Positions 56,813 through 64,000 of a DNA stretch of 64,000 nt are shown piece after piece. Position 1 is the stretch's first letter; each line of letters begins with the position of its first letter. The DNA is from Pseudomonas sp. ADAK13 (GTDB lineage: Bacteria; Pseudomonadota; Gammaproteobacteria; Pseudomonadales; Pseudomonadaceae). The notes beneath the pieces were generated by a model. It was not told the origin of the DNA. It made no database searches and was given only the letters and a program-made list of their open reading frames with translations. The translations under genes and the position numbers were made by a program. The DNA lies in the NCBI RefSeq assembly GCF_012935715.1, contig NZ_CP052860.1, forward strand, positions 2,170,001 to 2,234,000, in the 5' to 3' direction.

Positions 56813-56875
56813 TTGATCGTCCTTGATCGGAACAAGCTGTGGATAACTCTGTTGGTAACTTATTTAGCCACCTAA

Positions 56876-57664
56876 TTATTGCCTTCGTTCAGGCACCTCG
56901 AAACGGTCCATTACGGCCAGGGACCGCGACGCGTTGAGGACCAAGGCATAACTGAGCTTTTCGTAAGTGCGAAACACCAACAGCGTTCCGGCAGGTTCGT
57001 CGGGAATCTTCACCGGAGCGCCGGTTACCCTGTCCCGAACGGTTTCTCCGGCTTTCACCACGGCCAGCAAATGACCTTCCATCAGGCCGTCACGCCGGCC
57101 CTTGTTCAACGTGACCGCGTCCAGTACGCCGATCTGCGTCACGCCCCGGGGCACGTCGATGATGCGTCCGGCGATGGCGCGAGCAGGCCACTGCATCACC
57201 AGGCTCGCCAGGTCCGTGGGCGCTGGCGGGCGAAGTAATCGGTCGCCGGGGCGCACTTCCTGGGTGACCCGCTGCACACCCAGCGTGCTGACATCGCCTG
57301 CGGTCACAAAGCGTGCAGTGCCGATGTCGTCAGCGTTGATGCCCAGCAATTCCTGGCTTTGCGGGTCGGTGTAGACCTTGCCCCGGCGAAAGATCCCGTA
57401 GCTTTGGACGGCAGGGTCCAGTGTGCCCCGCGCATAAACACGCTCGCCATTGGCGCCCAGTACCCGGCCGGCATCTGCTGCAACAATATAGGGTGCGTGG
57501 TCCAGTTCCTGGGGCGAATCGAGCATGTGGTTGTGCAGTAAAAAGCGCTGGATGGCTTGCTGCGTATGAAGCGCCAGTGGCTGACCGGCCTGTGGAAAGC
57601 TCGCAGGAACCTGGGCAACAACGGCCTGGGCCCACAGCAGCAAGACGAGTAGCGATTTCCTCAT
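56876..57664 (-). CDS. PA0020-like protein lacking its LysM domain
   Basis: A 262-residue protein with a signal peptide ([18 protein letters not shown]). After it, the sequence moves at once to [21 protein letters not shown], then [25 protein letters not shown] and [25 protein letters not shown], which match the post-LysM part of the Pseudomonas dprA-def neighbour (about 341 residues in PAO1). The LysM motif (T-V-x-x-G-D-T-L-W-D-I-A) expected after the signal peptide is missing, about 80 residues. The frame is intact and AAAGGAG precedes the ATG, so it looks like a functional deletion form. It is divergent from def. Confidence 0.8.
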   Translation of the reverse strand: MRKSLLVLLLWAQAVVAQVPASFPQAGQPLALHTQQAIQRFLLHNHMLDSPQELDHAPYIVAADAGRVLGANGERVYARGTLDPAVQSYGIFRRGKVYTDPQSQELLGINADDIGTARFVTAGDVSTLGVQRVTQEVRPGDRLLRPPAPTDLASLVMQWPARAIAGRIIDVPRGVTQIGVLDAVTLNKGRRDGLMEGHLLAVVKAGETVRDRVTGAPVKIPDEPAGTLLVFRTYEKLSYALVLNASRSLAVMDRFEVPERRQ

Positions 57665-57814
57665 GGGGTGAATCTCCTTTATTATGTGCATTCGCGTGAA
57701 ACGCCTTGGCCTTCGCGGCTCTCGGACGTTTTCCCACGGCACTTACACCGGTACAGCAGGGGTCCATCCCCGGCGCCGACTTGCCTTTACCTCACATGTG
57801 CAGCAATTACGCTT

Positions 57815-58321
57815 ATGGCTATTTTGAACATCCTCGAATTTCCGGACTCACGCCTGCGCACTATCGCCAAGCCAGTGGCCGTAGTGGACGCCAAGGTTCG
57901 TCAGTTGGTCGATGACATGTTTGAAACAATGTATGAAGCCCCGGGTATCGGCCTCGCCGCGACCCAGGTCAACGTGCATCAGCGCGTCGTGGTCATGGAC
58001 CTGTCCGAAGACCGCAGCGAGCCTCTGGTGTTTATCAACCCTGAGTTCGAAACCCTGACCGACGAGATGGGCCAGTACCAGGAAGGCTGCCTGTCGGTGC
58101 CGGACTTCTACGAGAACGTCGACCGTCCCCAGCGCGTCAAGATCAAGGCCTTGGACCGTGACGGTAAGCCGTTCGAAATGATTGCCGAAGGCCTGCTGGC
58201 GGTGTGCATCCAACACGAATGCGACCACCTCAACGGCAAACTGTTTGTCGATTATCTGTCCACGCTTAAACGCGACCGGATCAAGAAGAAACTGGAAAAG
58301 AAGCATCGCCAGCAAGCTTGA
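57815..58321 (+). CDS. def: Peptide deformylase
   Basis: A 168-residue class I deformylase. Three motifs are present: [19 protein letters not shown] and [12 protein letters not shown], supplying the Cys and two His metal ligands and the catalytic Glu-like residue. It removes the formyl group from new proteins. The ATG at 57815 gives the family length. It starts the def-fmt-rsmB-trkA run. Confidence 0.96.
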   Translation: MAILNILEFPDSRLRTIAKPVAVVDAKVRQLVDDMFETMYEAPGIGLAATQVNVHQRVVVMDLSEDRSEPLVFINPEFETLTDEMGQYQEGCLSVPDFYENVDRPQRVKIKALDRDGKPFEMIAEGLLAVCIQHECDHLNGKLFVDYLSTLKRDRIKKKLEKKHRQQA

Positions 58322-58333
58322 TTCCCTTCTTTC

Positions 58334-58359
58334 AAAGGCTTGCTCCGGCAAGCCTTTTT
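58334..58359 (+). terminator. Intrinsic terminator-like hairpin between def and fmt
   Basis: AAAGGCTTGC-TCCG-GCAAGCCTTT-TT is a 10-bp stem with a short T-run, 13 bp after the def stop and 20 bp before the fmt start. It would partly separate def from fmt, which usually act together; fmt may depend on read-through. Confidence 0.7.
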
Positions 58360-58378
58360 CTTTTGTGAGACGTTTCCC

Positions 58379-59338
58379 ATGACCGAGCCACTGCGCATCG
58401 TTTTTGCCGGCACCCCCGAATTCGCCGCCGAACACCTCAAGGCCCTGCTCGCCAGCCCTTATGAAATCGTGGCGGTCTACACCCAGCCCGATCGCCCGGC
58501 CGGTCGTGGGCAAAAACTGATGCCCAGCCCGGTCAAGCAGCTTGCACTTGAGAACAACATTGCGGTGTTGCAGCCGCCGACGCTGCGCAACGCCGATGCC
58601 CAGGCTGAATTGGCGGCGTTGAAGCCGGACCTGCTGGTGGTGGTGGCCTACGGCTTGATCCTGCCCCAGGCCGTGCTGGATATCCCGCGTCTGGGCTGCA
58701 TCAACAGCCACGCCTCATTGCTGCCGCGCTGGCGCGGTGCAGCGCCGATCCAGCGTGCGGTCGAAGCCGGTGACGCCGAAAGCGGCGTGACCGTGATGCG
58801 CATGGAGGCCGGCCTGGACACGGGCCCGATGCTGCTGAAAGTCACCACCCCGATCACGGGTGAAGACACTGGCGGCAGCCTGCACGATCGCCTCGCCGAA
58901 ATGGGCCCGCCAGCTGTAGTCCAGGCCATCGCCGGCCTGGCCGCCGGTACCCTGGAAGGCGAAGTGCAGGACGACAGTCTCGCCACCTATGCCCACAAAT
59001 TGAACAAGGATGAAGCCCGCATCGACTGGAGCCGCCCAGCCGTGGAGCTGGAGCGCCTGGTGCGTGCCTTCAACCCGTGGCCGATCTGCCACAGCACCCT
59101 CAATGGCGAAGCCTTGAAAGTCCTGGCCGCTACCCTGGCCGACGGCAAGGGCGCCCCCGGCGAAATCATCGGCGCCAGCAAGGACGGTCTGCTGGTGGCC
59201 TGCGGTGAACAGGCGCTGTGCCTGACCCGTCTGCAATTGCCCGGCGGCAAGGCGCTGAACTTCAGCGATTTGTTCAACAGCCGCCGTGAGAAATTTGCCG
59301 TGGGTATCGTCCTCGGCCAAGCGGTGGACGCTCAATGA
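58379..59338 (+). CDS. fmt: Methionyl-tRNA formyltransferase
   Basis: A 319-residue formyltransferase. N-terminal [16 protein letters not shown], then the catalytic [20 protein letters not shown] (Asn, His) and the downstream Asp in [11 protein letters not shown]. The C-terminal OB-like domain follows about residue 210. It formylates initiator Met-tRNA. It overlaps rsmB by 4 bp (ATGA). Confidence 0.96.
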   Translation: MTEPLRIVFAGTPEFAAEHLKALLASPYEIVAVYTQPDRPAGRGQKLMPSPVKQLALENNIAVLQPPTLRNADAQAELAALKPDLLVVVAYGLILPQAVLDIPRLGCINSHASLLPRWRGAAPIQRAVEAGDAESGVTVMRMEAGLDTGPMLLKVTTPITGEDTGGSLHDRLAEMGPPAVVQAIAGLAAGTLEGEVQDDSLATYAHKLNKDEARIDWSRPAVELERLVRAFNPWPICHSTLNGEALKVLAATLADGKGAPGEIIGASKDGLLVACGEQALCLTRLQLPGGKALNFSDLFNSRREKFAVGIVLGQAVDAQ

Positions 59339-60645
59339 ACCCACGTCTGGCCGCCGCCAAGGCCCTGGCCGCCGTACTCAACGGCAAGGCTTCCCTCAAC
59401 AGTTCGTTGCCGACCCAACTGGATAAAGTCGAGGACCGTGACCGCGGCTTTACCCAGGACCTGGCCTTCGGCACCGCCCGGTGGCAGCCACGATTGTCCG
59501 CGCTGGCGGCCAAGCTGCTGCAGAAACCATTCAAGGCAGCGGACGCCGATGTGGAAGCGTTGCTGCTGGTGGGCCTGTACCAACTGCTCTATACCCGCGT
59601 GCCAGCCCACGCCGCCATCGGCGAAACCGTCGGTTGCGCCGACAAGCTGAAAAAGCCCTGGGCCAAGGCCCTGCTCAACGCCGTGCTGCGCCGTGCCCAG
59701 CGCGAAAGCGAAGCGCTGCTGGCCGAGCTCGAACATGACCCGGTGGTGCGCACCGCCCACCCGCGCTGGCTGCAAAAATCCTTGAAAGCGTTCTGGCCCG
59801 AGCAATGGGAAGCCATTTGTGCCGCCAACAACGCCCACCCGCCAATGATTTTGCGGGTCAATCGCCGTCATCACACCCGCGACGCTTATCTCTCTTTGCT
59901 GAGCGAAGCCGGTGTAGCGGCCACGGCCTGTGTCTACAGCCAGGACGGTATCGTTCTTACAGAGCCAGGCGATGTGCGTAACCTGCCAGGCTTCGCCGAA
60001 GGCTGGATCAGCGTGCAGGACGAAGCAGCACAACTCGCCGCTGATCTGCTGGACCTGGCCCCGGGCCAACGGGTGCTGGACGCCTGCTGCGCCCCCGGCG
60101 GCAAGACCTGCCACATCATGGAAGTGCAGGCGGACCTGGCCGGCGTCGTCGCCGTGGACCTGGAAGCCAAGCGCCTGGTGCGTGTGCGGGAAAACCTCGC
60201 CCGCCTGGGCCTGAGCGCCGAGCTGATCGCCGCCGATGGCCGCGACACCGCCACCTGGTGGGACGGCAAGCCGTTCCAGCGCATCCTGCTGGACGCGCCG
60301 TGTTCCGCCACCGGCGTGATCCGCCGCCACCCGGACATCAAGCTGACCCGCCAACCTGACGACATCGCAGCGCTTGCCGTGCTGCAAGGTGAGTTGCTGG
60401 ACGCGCTGTGGCCAACCCTGGAAGTCGGCGGCATCCTGCTGTACGCCACCTGCTCGACACTGCCGACCGAAAACACCGAGGTCATCGACGCCTTCCTCGC
60501 CCGCACCAGCGGCGCACGGGAACTGGACCTCGACATCCAGGCCGGGATCAAGCAGCCTCATGGCCGCCAGTTGCTGGCCCAGGAAGGCGGCCACGACGGG
60601 TTCTATTACGCCAAGCTGATCAAGATTGCCGCCGCTCGCGGCTGA
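59335..60645 (+). CDS. rsmB: 16S rRNA (cytosine-967 C5) methyltransferase
   Basis: A 436-residue RsmB/Sun protein: an N-terminal NusB-like RNA-binding domain (about residues 1-150) and a SAM methyltransferase domain with the SAM loop [36 protein letters not shown] (catalytic Cys) and [15 protein letters not shown] (second Cys). It methylates C967 of 16S rRNA. A short 22-bp gap precedes trkA. Confidence 0.95.
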   Translation: MNPRLAAAKALAAVLNGKASLNSSLPTQLDKVEDRDRGFTQDLAFGTARWQPRLSALAAKLLQKPFKAADADVEALLLVGLYQLLYTRVPAHAAIGETVGCADKLKKPWAKALLNAVLRRAQRESEALLAELEHDPVVRTAHPRWLQKSLKAFWPEQWEAICAANNAHPPMILRVNRRHHTRDAYLSLLSEAGVAATACVYSQDGIVLTEPGDVRNLPGFAEGWISVQDEAAQLAADLLDLAPGQRVLDACCAPGGKTCHIMEVQADLAGVVAVDLEAKRLVRVRENLARLGLSAELIAADGRDTATWWDGKPFQRILLDAPCSATGVIRRHPDIKLTRQPDDIAALAVLQGELLDALWPTLEVGGILLYATCSTLPTENTEVIDAFLARTSGARELDLDIQAGIKQPHGRQLLAQEGGHDGFYYAKLIKIAAARG

Positions 60646-60667
60646 ATGGTTTTAAGGGAGTGACCGG

Positions 60668-62041
60668 ATGAAAATCATCATCCTCGGCGCAGGGCAGGTT
60701 GGCGGTACGCTGGCCGAGCATTTGGCCAGCGAAGCCAACGACATCACCGTGGTCGACACCGACGCCGAGCGTCTGCGGGATTTGGGCGACCGCCTGGACA
60801 TCCGTACCGTACAAGGCCGCGCCTCGTTTCCTACGGTGCTGCGCCAGGCCGGCGCCGACGATGCCGACATGCTGGTGGCAGTCACCAACAGTGACGAGAC
60901 CAACATGGTCGCCTGTCAGGTCGCCCATACCCTGTTCCACACCCCGACCAAAATCGCCCGGGTGCGTGAGGCGGCTTACCTGACCCGCGCCGGACTGTTC
61001 GACAACGACGCGATCCCGGTCGACGTGCTGATCAGCCCGGAACAAGTGGTCACCCACTACATCAAGCGCCTGATCGAACACCCGGGCGCCTTGCAGGTGA
61101 TCGACTTCGCCGAAGGCAAGGCGCAGCTGGTGGCGGTCAAGGCCTACTACGGCGGGCCGTTGGTGGGCCAGCAACTGCGCCAGTTGCGCGAGCACATGCC
61201 CAACGTCGAGACGCGGGTGGCGGCGATCTTCCGTCGCGACCGGCCGATTTTGCCCCAGGGCGATACGGTGATCGAGGCTGACGATGAGGTGTTTTTCATC
61301 GCCGCCAAAGCGAACATTCGCGCGGTGATGAGCGAAATGCGCCGTCTGGATGAAACCTACAAACGCATCGTCATCGCCGGCGGCGGGCAGATCGGTGAGC
61401 GCTTGGCCGAGGCCATCGAAAGCCGCTATCAGGTGAAGATCATCGAGATGAATCCGGCACGCTGCCGGTATTTGTCCGACACCCTCGACAGCACCGTGGT
61501 CCTGCAAGGCAGCGCCTCGGACCGTGACCTGCTGCTGGAAGAAAACATCGCCGACGCCGACATCTTCCTGGCCCTGACCAACGATGACGAAGCCAACATC
61601 ATGTCGTCGTTGCTGGCCAAGCGGCTGGGGGCGAAGAAGGTGATGACCATCATCAATAACCCGGCCTATGTCGACCTGATCCAGGGCGGCGACATCGACA
61701 TCGCCATCAGCCCGCAACTGGCGACCATCGGCACCTTGCTGGCCCACGTGCGGCGCGGCGATATCGTCAGCGTGCACTCGTTGCGCCGGGGCGCGGCAGA
61801 AGCCATCGAGGCGATCGCCCACGGTGACTCGAAGTCGAGCAAGGTAATAGGCAAGGCGATCCGCGATATTGGCCTGCCGCCGGGCACCACCATTGGCGCA
61901 ATCATTCGCGATGAAGAAGTGATCATCGCCCACGACGACACGGTGATCGCCACCGGCGACCACGTGATTTTGTTCCTTGTGGATAAAAAACATATCCGCG
62001 ATGTGGAGAAGCTGTTCCACGTGGGCCTGAGCTTTTTCTGA
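60668..62041 (+). CDS. trkA: Trk potassium uptake regulator TrkA
   Basis: A 457-residue peripheral protein with two tandem RCK units. NAD sites are [20 protein letters not shown] and [20 protein letters not shown]; each is followed by a TrkA-C domain. It gates TrkH/TrkG K+ channels. It closes the def-fmt-rsmB-trkA run. Confidence 0.96.
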   Translation: MKIIILGAGQVGGTLAEHLASEANDITVVDTDAERLRDLGDRLDIRTVQGRASFPTVLRQAGADDADMLVAVTNSDETNMVACQVAHTLFHTPTKIARVREAAYLTRAGLFDNDAIPVDVLISPEQVVTHYIKRLIEHPGALQVIDFAEGKAQLVAVKAYYGGPLVGQQLRQLREHMPNVETRVAAIFRRDRPILPQGDTVIEADDEVFFIAAKANIRAVMSEMRRLDETYKRIVIAGGGQIGERLAEAIESRYQVKIIEMNPARCRYLSDTLDSTVVLQGSASDRDLLLEENIADADIFLALTNDDEANIMSSLLAKRLGAKKVMTIINNPAYVDLIQGGDIDIAISPQLATIGTLLAHVRRGDIVSVHSLRRGAAEAIEAIAHGDSKSSKVIGKAIRDIGLPPGTTIGAIIRDEEVIIAHDDTVIATGDHVILFLVDKKHIRDVEKLFHVGLSFF

Positions 62042-62059
62042 TCAGACGGAGTGACCGAC

Positions 62060-62368
62060 ATGCTCGAATCCCTGGAAAAAATGCTCGCCAAGGGTGTGGA
62101 TAACTCACTGCTGCGGTTTGGCTTGGGCAAGGGTTACCTTGACCTGAAGGACAACGCCAAAGCGGCGGAGCATTTGCAGAAATGTGTCGAGTTCGATCCG
62201 AAGTATTCGGCAGCGTGGAAGCTGTTGGGTAAAGCGCAGTTGGGGCAGGGTGATCAGGCTGCGGCTCGGCTGGCATGGGAGCAGGGGATTACAGCGGCCC
62301 AGGCCCATGGCGACAAACAGGCCGAAAAAGAAATGACGGTGTTCTTGAAGAAACTCGATCGCGTATAG
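62060..62368 (+). CDS. Small TPR-repeat protein
   Basis: A 102-residue protein made of tetratricopeptide repeats (LRFGLGKGYLDLKDNAKAAEHLQKCVEFDPKYSAAWKLLGKAQLGQG, shortened: GKGYLDLKDNAKAAEHL and AWKLLGKAQLGQGDQAAA). It lies 18 bp after trkA and is likely in the same transcript. The ATG at 62060 has ACGGAG upstream; GTG at 62051 is a weak alternative. It probably mediates protein contacts; partner unknown. Confidence 0.85.
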   Translation: MLESLEKMLAKGVDNSLLRFGLGKGYLDLKDNAKAAEHLQKCVEFDPKYSAAWKLLGKAQLGQGDQAAARLAWEQGITAAQAHGDKQAEKEMTVFLKKLDRV

Positions 62369-62376
62369 GCACTGGC

Positions 62377-62427
62377 TTTTGTAGTGAGCGAGCTTGCCTC
62401 GCGCGGGGCAAGCCCGCTCACCACAAA
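62377..62427. repeat. REP-like hairpin after the TPR gene
   Basis: TTTTGTAGTGAGCGAGCTTGCC / GGCAAGCCCGCTCACCACAAAA, shortened arms TAGTGAGCGAGCTTGC and GCAAGCCCGCTCACCA, with the loop CTCGCGCGG. It has a terminal T run on both strands and separates two convergent genes, so it likely terminates both. Confidence 0.8.
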
Positions 62428-62448
62428 AACATCAGAACAGCTTCAACA

Positions 62449-63336
62449 TCAGTACCACCGCGCCTCACCCGGCGGGCGTTTCTTGAAGCGCTTCATGCTC
62501 CACATGTACTGGCTCGGGTAAGCGCCCACATACCGCTCCACCACCTTGCTCATCGCCGCGCATGACGTCGCGGTATCCGTGCTGTACATGTCTTCCGGCG
62601 CCGCTTCCAGAATCACTTTGTAGCCCGAGCCATCCGGCAGCCGCAAAGCATGCAGGAACACCCCGACCGCCTTGTGCCCCGCCAACATGTTCGGCACGAA
62701 CTTGCTGGTCAGCGCCTGGGTAGCAAAGAACGGCACGAATATCCCGGCCGATTCCGCAGGCTCAGGGTCGGCAGGAATGCCCACCTGGCCGCCTTTACGC
62801 ACTTCCTTGATCACACTGAGGATGCCTTCCTTAGTGGACGCCGCCACGCGGTTACCCAACTGCACCCGTTGCTTGCGCAGCAAGTCATCCACCGCCTTGA
62901 GCTTGGGCGGACGGTAGAAAATGATCGGTTTGCACTGGCTGCAATAGAAGTGGTTCAACACTTCCCAGTTGCCCAGGTGGCTGGTGATGCCCACCACGCC
63001 TTTACCCGAGGCAAGGGCTTCGTGCAGCACTTCCAGGCCTTCGACTTCGCGTACCAGGTCGATGGAGCGCTGGGCCGGCCAGATCCAGGCGCAGGCACTT
63101 TCGGTCAGGGACTTGCCGATGTCCATCAGGCTGCGTCCAACGAGGCGCTCGCGCTCGGCCGGGTCCATGTCCGGGAAGCATTTGGACAGGTTGATCCGCA
63201 CCGTCTCGCGGGAGCGGTTAGGGGTTTTCCACATGATCCAGCCAATTGCCGAACCGACCGCTTGCACCGCGCGCCAAGGCAGCAGGGCAAACAACCGAAG
63301 AGCGCCTACCAGCAAGGCGCCTTTAAACTTTTCCAC
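62449..63336 (-). CDS. Lipid A acyltransferase (LpxL/HtrB family)
   Basis: A 295-residue membrane-bound acyltransferase. An N-terminal helix is followed by the HX4D/E catalytic motif in VGITSHLGNWEVLNHFY (H, about residue 115, and E), the later motif IPADPEPAESAGIFVPFFA and the ending ERYVGAYPSQYMWSMKRFKKRP (shortened: YPSQYMWSMKRFKKRP). It adds a secondary acyl chain to lipid A. PAO1 PA0011 is the counterpart. It is convergent with the TPR gene. Confidence 0.9.
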   Translation of the reverse strand: MEKFKGALLVGALRLFALLPWRAVQAVGSAIGWIMWKTPNRSRETVRINLSKCFPDMDPAERERLVGRSLMDIGKSLTESACAWIWPAQRSIDLVREVEGLEVLHEALASGKGVVGITSHLGNWEVLNHFYCSQCKPIIFYRPPKLKAVDDLLRKQRVQLGNRVAASTKEGILSVIKEVRKGGQVGIPADPEPAESAGIFVPFFATQALTSKFVPNMLAGHKAVGVFLHALRLPDGSGYKVILEAAPEDMYSTDTATSCAAMSKVVERYVGAYPSQYMWSMKRFKKRPPGEARWY

Positions 63337-63376
63337 AGGTCACTCCTGATCGTGTGTGGTGCGCAAAGCGCCCATT

Positions 63377-63934
63377 CTAACCGGCGTTGGCGAGGTCCGC
63401 GTAACGGTCGCAGTCCTGAGTGTGGTCCATGACCATCCCCGAGGCCTGCATGAACGCGTAGCAGATGGTCGGCCCGACGAACGTGAAGCCGGCTTTTTTC
63501 AGGGCTTTGCTCATGGCTTCAGCCTCCGGCGTAATGGCCGGGACCTGGCTGCGATCCTTGAAATGATTGACCTTGGGCGCGCCGCCCACAAACGACCAGA
63601 GCAACCCCACCGGGTCCTCCAGCGCCAGCCAGGCGGCGGCATTGCGCCGGGTGGCATTGAGTTTCAGGCGGTTACGCACGATGCCCGGATCGAGCATCAG
63701 CGCGTCGATCTCGGCGTCGCTCAGTCGGGCCAGACGCTGCGCATCAAAACCGAACAAGACCTTTCGATAATGCTCGCGTTTGCGTAAAACGGTGATCCAG
63801 GACAGGCCCGCCTGGAACCCTTCGAGCAAAAGCAACTCGAACAGTCCCTGCGCATCGCGCAGCGGCGTTCCCCACTCCTGATCGTGATAAGCCATGTACA
63901 GCGGATCTTCAGAACACCAAAAGCAGCGTGGCAT
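63377..63934 (-). CDS. tag: 3-methyladenine DNA glycosylase I
   Basis: A 185-residue Tag. The N-terminus MPRCFWCSEDPLYMAYHDQEWG holds the first zinc Cys and the YHDQEWG motif; FELLLLEGFQAGLSWITVL and TFVGPTICYAFMQASGMV (shortened: FVGPTICYAFMQA) are the base-pocket segments, and the C-terminal HTQDC gives the other zinc ligands. It excises 3-methyladenine in base-excision repair. It lies 40 bp upstream of the acyltransferase gene on the same strand. Confidence 0.95.
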   Translation of the reverse strand: MPRCFWCSEDPLYMAYHDQEWGTPLRDAQGLFELLLLEGFQAGLSWITVLRKREHYRKVLFGFDAQRLARLSDAEIDALMLDPGIVRNRLKLNATRRNAAAWLALEDPVGLLWSFVGGAPKVNHFKDRSQVPAITPEAEAMSKALKKAGFTFVGPTICYAFMQASGMVMDHTQDCDRYADLANAG

Positions 63935-64000
63935 AAGGCTCCAGGGGATGGTGGCGCGGCCGAATCGGGTATACTCCCGCTCTTTAAATCGCAGCCCAAG
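63935..64000 (+). promoter_or_regulatory. Upstream region of the next gene (glyQ expected)
   Basis: The last 66 bases hold no gene. TATACT (63970-63975) is a good plus-strand -10, with no convincing -35 at 16-18 bp upstream. The gene beyond the window is expected to be glyQ from Pseudomonas order. Confidence 0.4.

Overview
The window is a 64 kb stretch of chromosome from a Pseudomonas of the fluorescens group. High GC, Pseudomonas-style gene order (polA-thrB-znu-metNIQ; cox cluster; trpI-trpBA; dprA-def-fmt-rsmB-trkA; htrB-tag) and many fluorescens-type REP/REPIN palindromes support this. It lies near the replication origin: the right end stops just before where glyQS should begin. Almost every gene has a recognisable relative in P. 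aeruginosa PAO1 (roughly PA5493-PA5505, then PA0114 down to PA0010), so this is mostly core genome. No tRNA, rRNA, CRISPR array, insertion sequence or prophage was seen.

Layout. 1-10.5 kb: polA start, a DUF2782 protein, thrB, the zinc system (znuA divergent from zur-znuC-znuB), a lipoprotein, catalase katE and the methionine importer metNIQ. 10.6-11.6 kb: an isolated Bro-N (antirepressor-like) gene whose leader carries a C4-like antisense RNA, placed where the two PAO1-like gene blocks join. 11.6-20.2 kb: the aa3-type cytochrome c oxidase cluster with heme A synthesis and copper assembly genes (sco, cyoE, ctaA, a Sco-like protein, surf1, coxC, cox11, coxA, coxB). 20.5-24.9 kb: a conserved hypothetical, a SulP transporter with a beta-carbonic anhydrase, and a LexA-box radical SAM gene. 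25-28.8 kb: the three-subunit gluconate 2-dehydrogenase. 29-38 kb: a TpbA-like phosphatase, yheV-prlC, gamma-carbonic anhydrase, HAD hydrolase, lipoproteins, and small stress proteins (OsmC, DUF1161 pair, dodecin, ElaB-like). 38-41 kb: trpI and trpBA. 41-46 kb: an RcnB-like protein and a D-galactonate operon (dgoK-dgoA-dgoD-MFS). 46-52 kb: choline-sulfate use (LysR regulator, betC, choX) followed by a SulP sulfate transporter. 52-64 kb: housekeeping genes (aroE, hemF, qor, tsaC, dprA, def, fmt, rsmB, trkA, htrB, tag).

The best candidates for new biology are the C4-like RNA/Bro-N unit (10.6-11.35 kb), a C-x3-C Sco-like membrane protein in the cox cluster, a LysM-family gene that has lost its LysM domain, a LexA operator inside a 38-bp perfect palindrome, a 172-bp hairpin element before qor, and a 10-bp inverted repeat framing the dgo promoter.
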